Below, one piece after another: positions 63,645 through 64,000 of a stretch of DNA of 64,000 nt. The stretch's first letter is position 1; every line of letters begins with the position of its first letter. Source of the stretch: Tridacna crocea. Lineage: Eukaryota > Mollusca > Bivalvia > Cardiida > Cardiidae. The notes beneath the pieces are model-generated. The model had not been told where the DNA came from. It did no database searches and saw nothing but the letters and a program-made list of their open reading frames with translations. A program made the translations under genes and the position numbers. The stretch spans positions 30,350,619 through 30,414,618 of the forward strand of contig OX031071.1 in assembly GCA_943736015.1 (NCBI GenBank), given 5' to 3'.

Positions 63645-64000
63645 CCTCCAAGCCCTTATTTCTCAACCCAGACTATAATCTACCATGCGATTCTAAAGAG
63701 ATGGGTTGAGTTTTATTTCTGTGTGGCCAGAATATACATTCTCTTTACCCAAACATCTCTCTTTGAAATTTAAAAGAAAACAATCTGTTTCTGTAGATGA
63801 AGATCAGCCCTGACCACAGCCTGTTCCCAGCACATTCCACGATCAATGTTTAGCTCCGCAAGTCTGTAGGAGAAATAAATCTTACTCAATTCTTTACAAT
63901 CATGCCAACATTTTGGAAACGTTTACATTGAAAATAATTACAGGCAACAGATTCTACATGACTCTATGATTGATGAGATCATTTGTCTTGGTAAAAACTA
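63645..64000. other. No recognised feature
   Basis: GTAGATGAAGATCAGCCCTGACC at 63795 is a possible repeat C piece; nothing else recognised. Confidence 0.4.

Overview
The window reads as AT-rich animal genomic DNA, most likely from a heterodont bivalve mollusc. The evidence is a RING-less B-box/coiled-coil/propeller TRIM-like gene of the kind expanded in bivalves, several tRNA-headed SINEs, 'pearl'/HINE-like elements with tandem cores, and dispersed CACAGGCTGATC-type repeats. I cannot name the species. I found no rRNA, CRISPR array or convincing functional tRNA gene. Apart from one broken host-type gene and two retroelement coding remnants, the window is repeats and unassigned non-coding DNA.

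Layout. 1-2700: tandem-core repeats, a tandem array of tRNA-headed SINE units on the minus strand, and two TTAA MITEs. 2751-5930: a 5'-truncated LINE with a 975-codon reverse transcriptase ORF and a 34-base poly(A) tail. 6440-7305: a foldback repeat. 7425-10425: two inverted arms built from SINEs, an unnamed repeat ('X'), a second repeat ('Y') and MITEs, with a 46-bp-arm hairpin and a SINE with clear target duplications between the arms. 10859-17450: a 232-bp repeat at both ends, enclosing elements with arrays of short CATTTCG-type motifs. 18384-21545: stacked MITEs. 21594-24861: the TRIM-like gene, interrupted in B-box 2 by a 1.5-kb terminal-inverted-repeat element and carrying an in-frame stop. 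24933-38160: MITEs plus long arrays of ~145-165-bp core repeats, one with a Helitron-like 3' end, and a gag-like coding fragment at 32752-32994. 38235-63644: SINEs, MITEs, two tandem duplications (332 and 385 bp) and long stretches where I see nothing.

The dominant signal is one MITE family, about 45 full or partial copies. Intact copies are almost exactly 229 bp counting both TTAA target copies. The termini are CCCTTTACC/GGTAAAGGG and the target is TTAA, which fits piggyBac-type mobilisation. Each copy has a ~71-bp near-perfect palindrome in the middle, flanked by unequal arms: a long L arm (containing GACAAAATTTTAGAC and TTTGCAGACGAC) and a short R arm (AGGCTTCTTTCTCAGGG). In the feature list '+' means the L arm comes first. 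A sister subfamily (B) has a different palindrome core in which changes are mirrored on both arms.

Nothing here works as an operon or pathway. Interactions are between mobile elements: MITEs inside SINEs, SINEs inside MITEs, MITEs sharing one TTAA, and elements inside a gene. All calls come from reading the sequence without database searches; family names are from memory of published families and should be treated as hypotheses.
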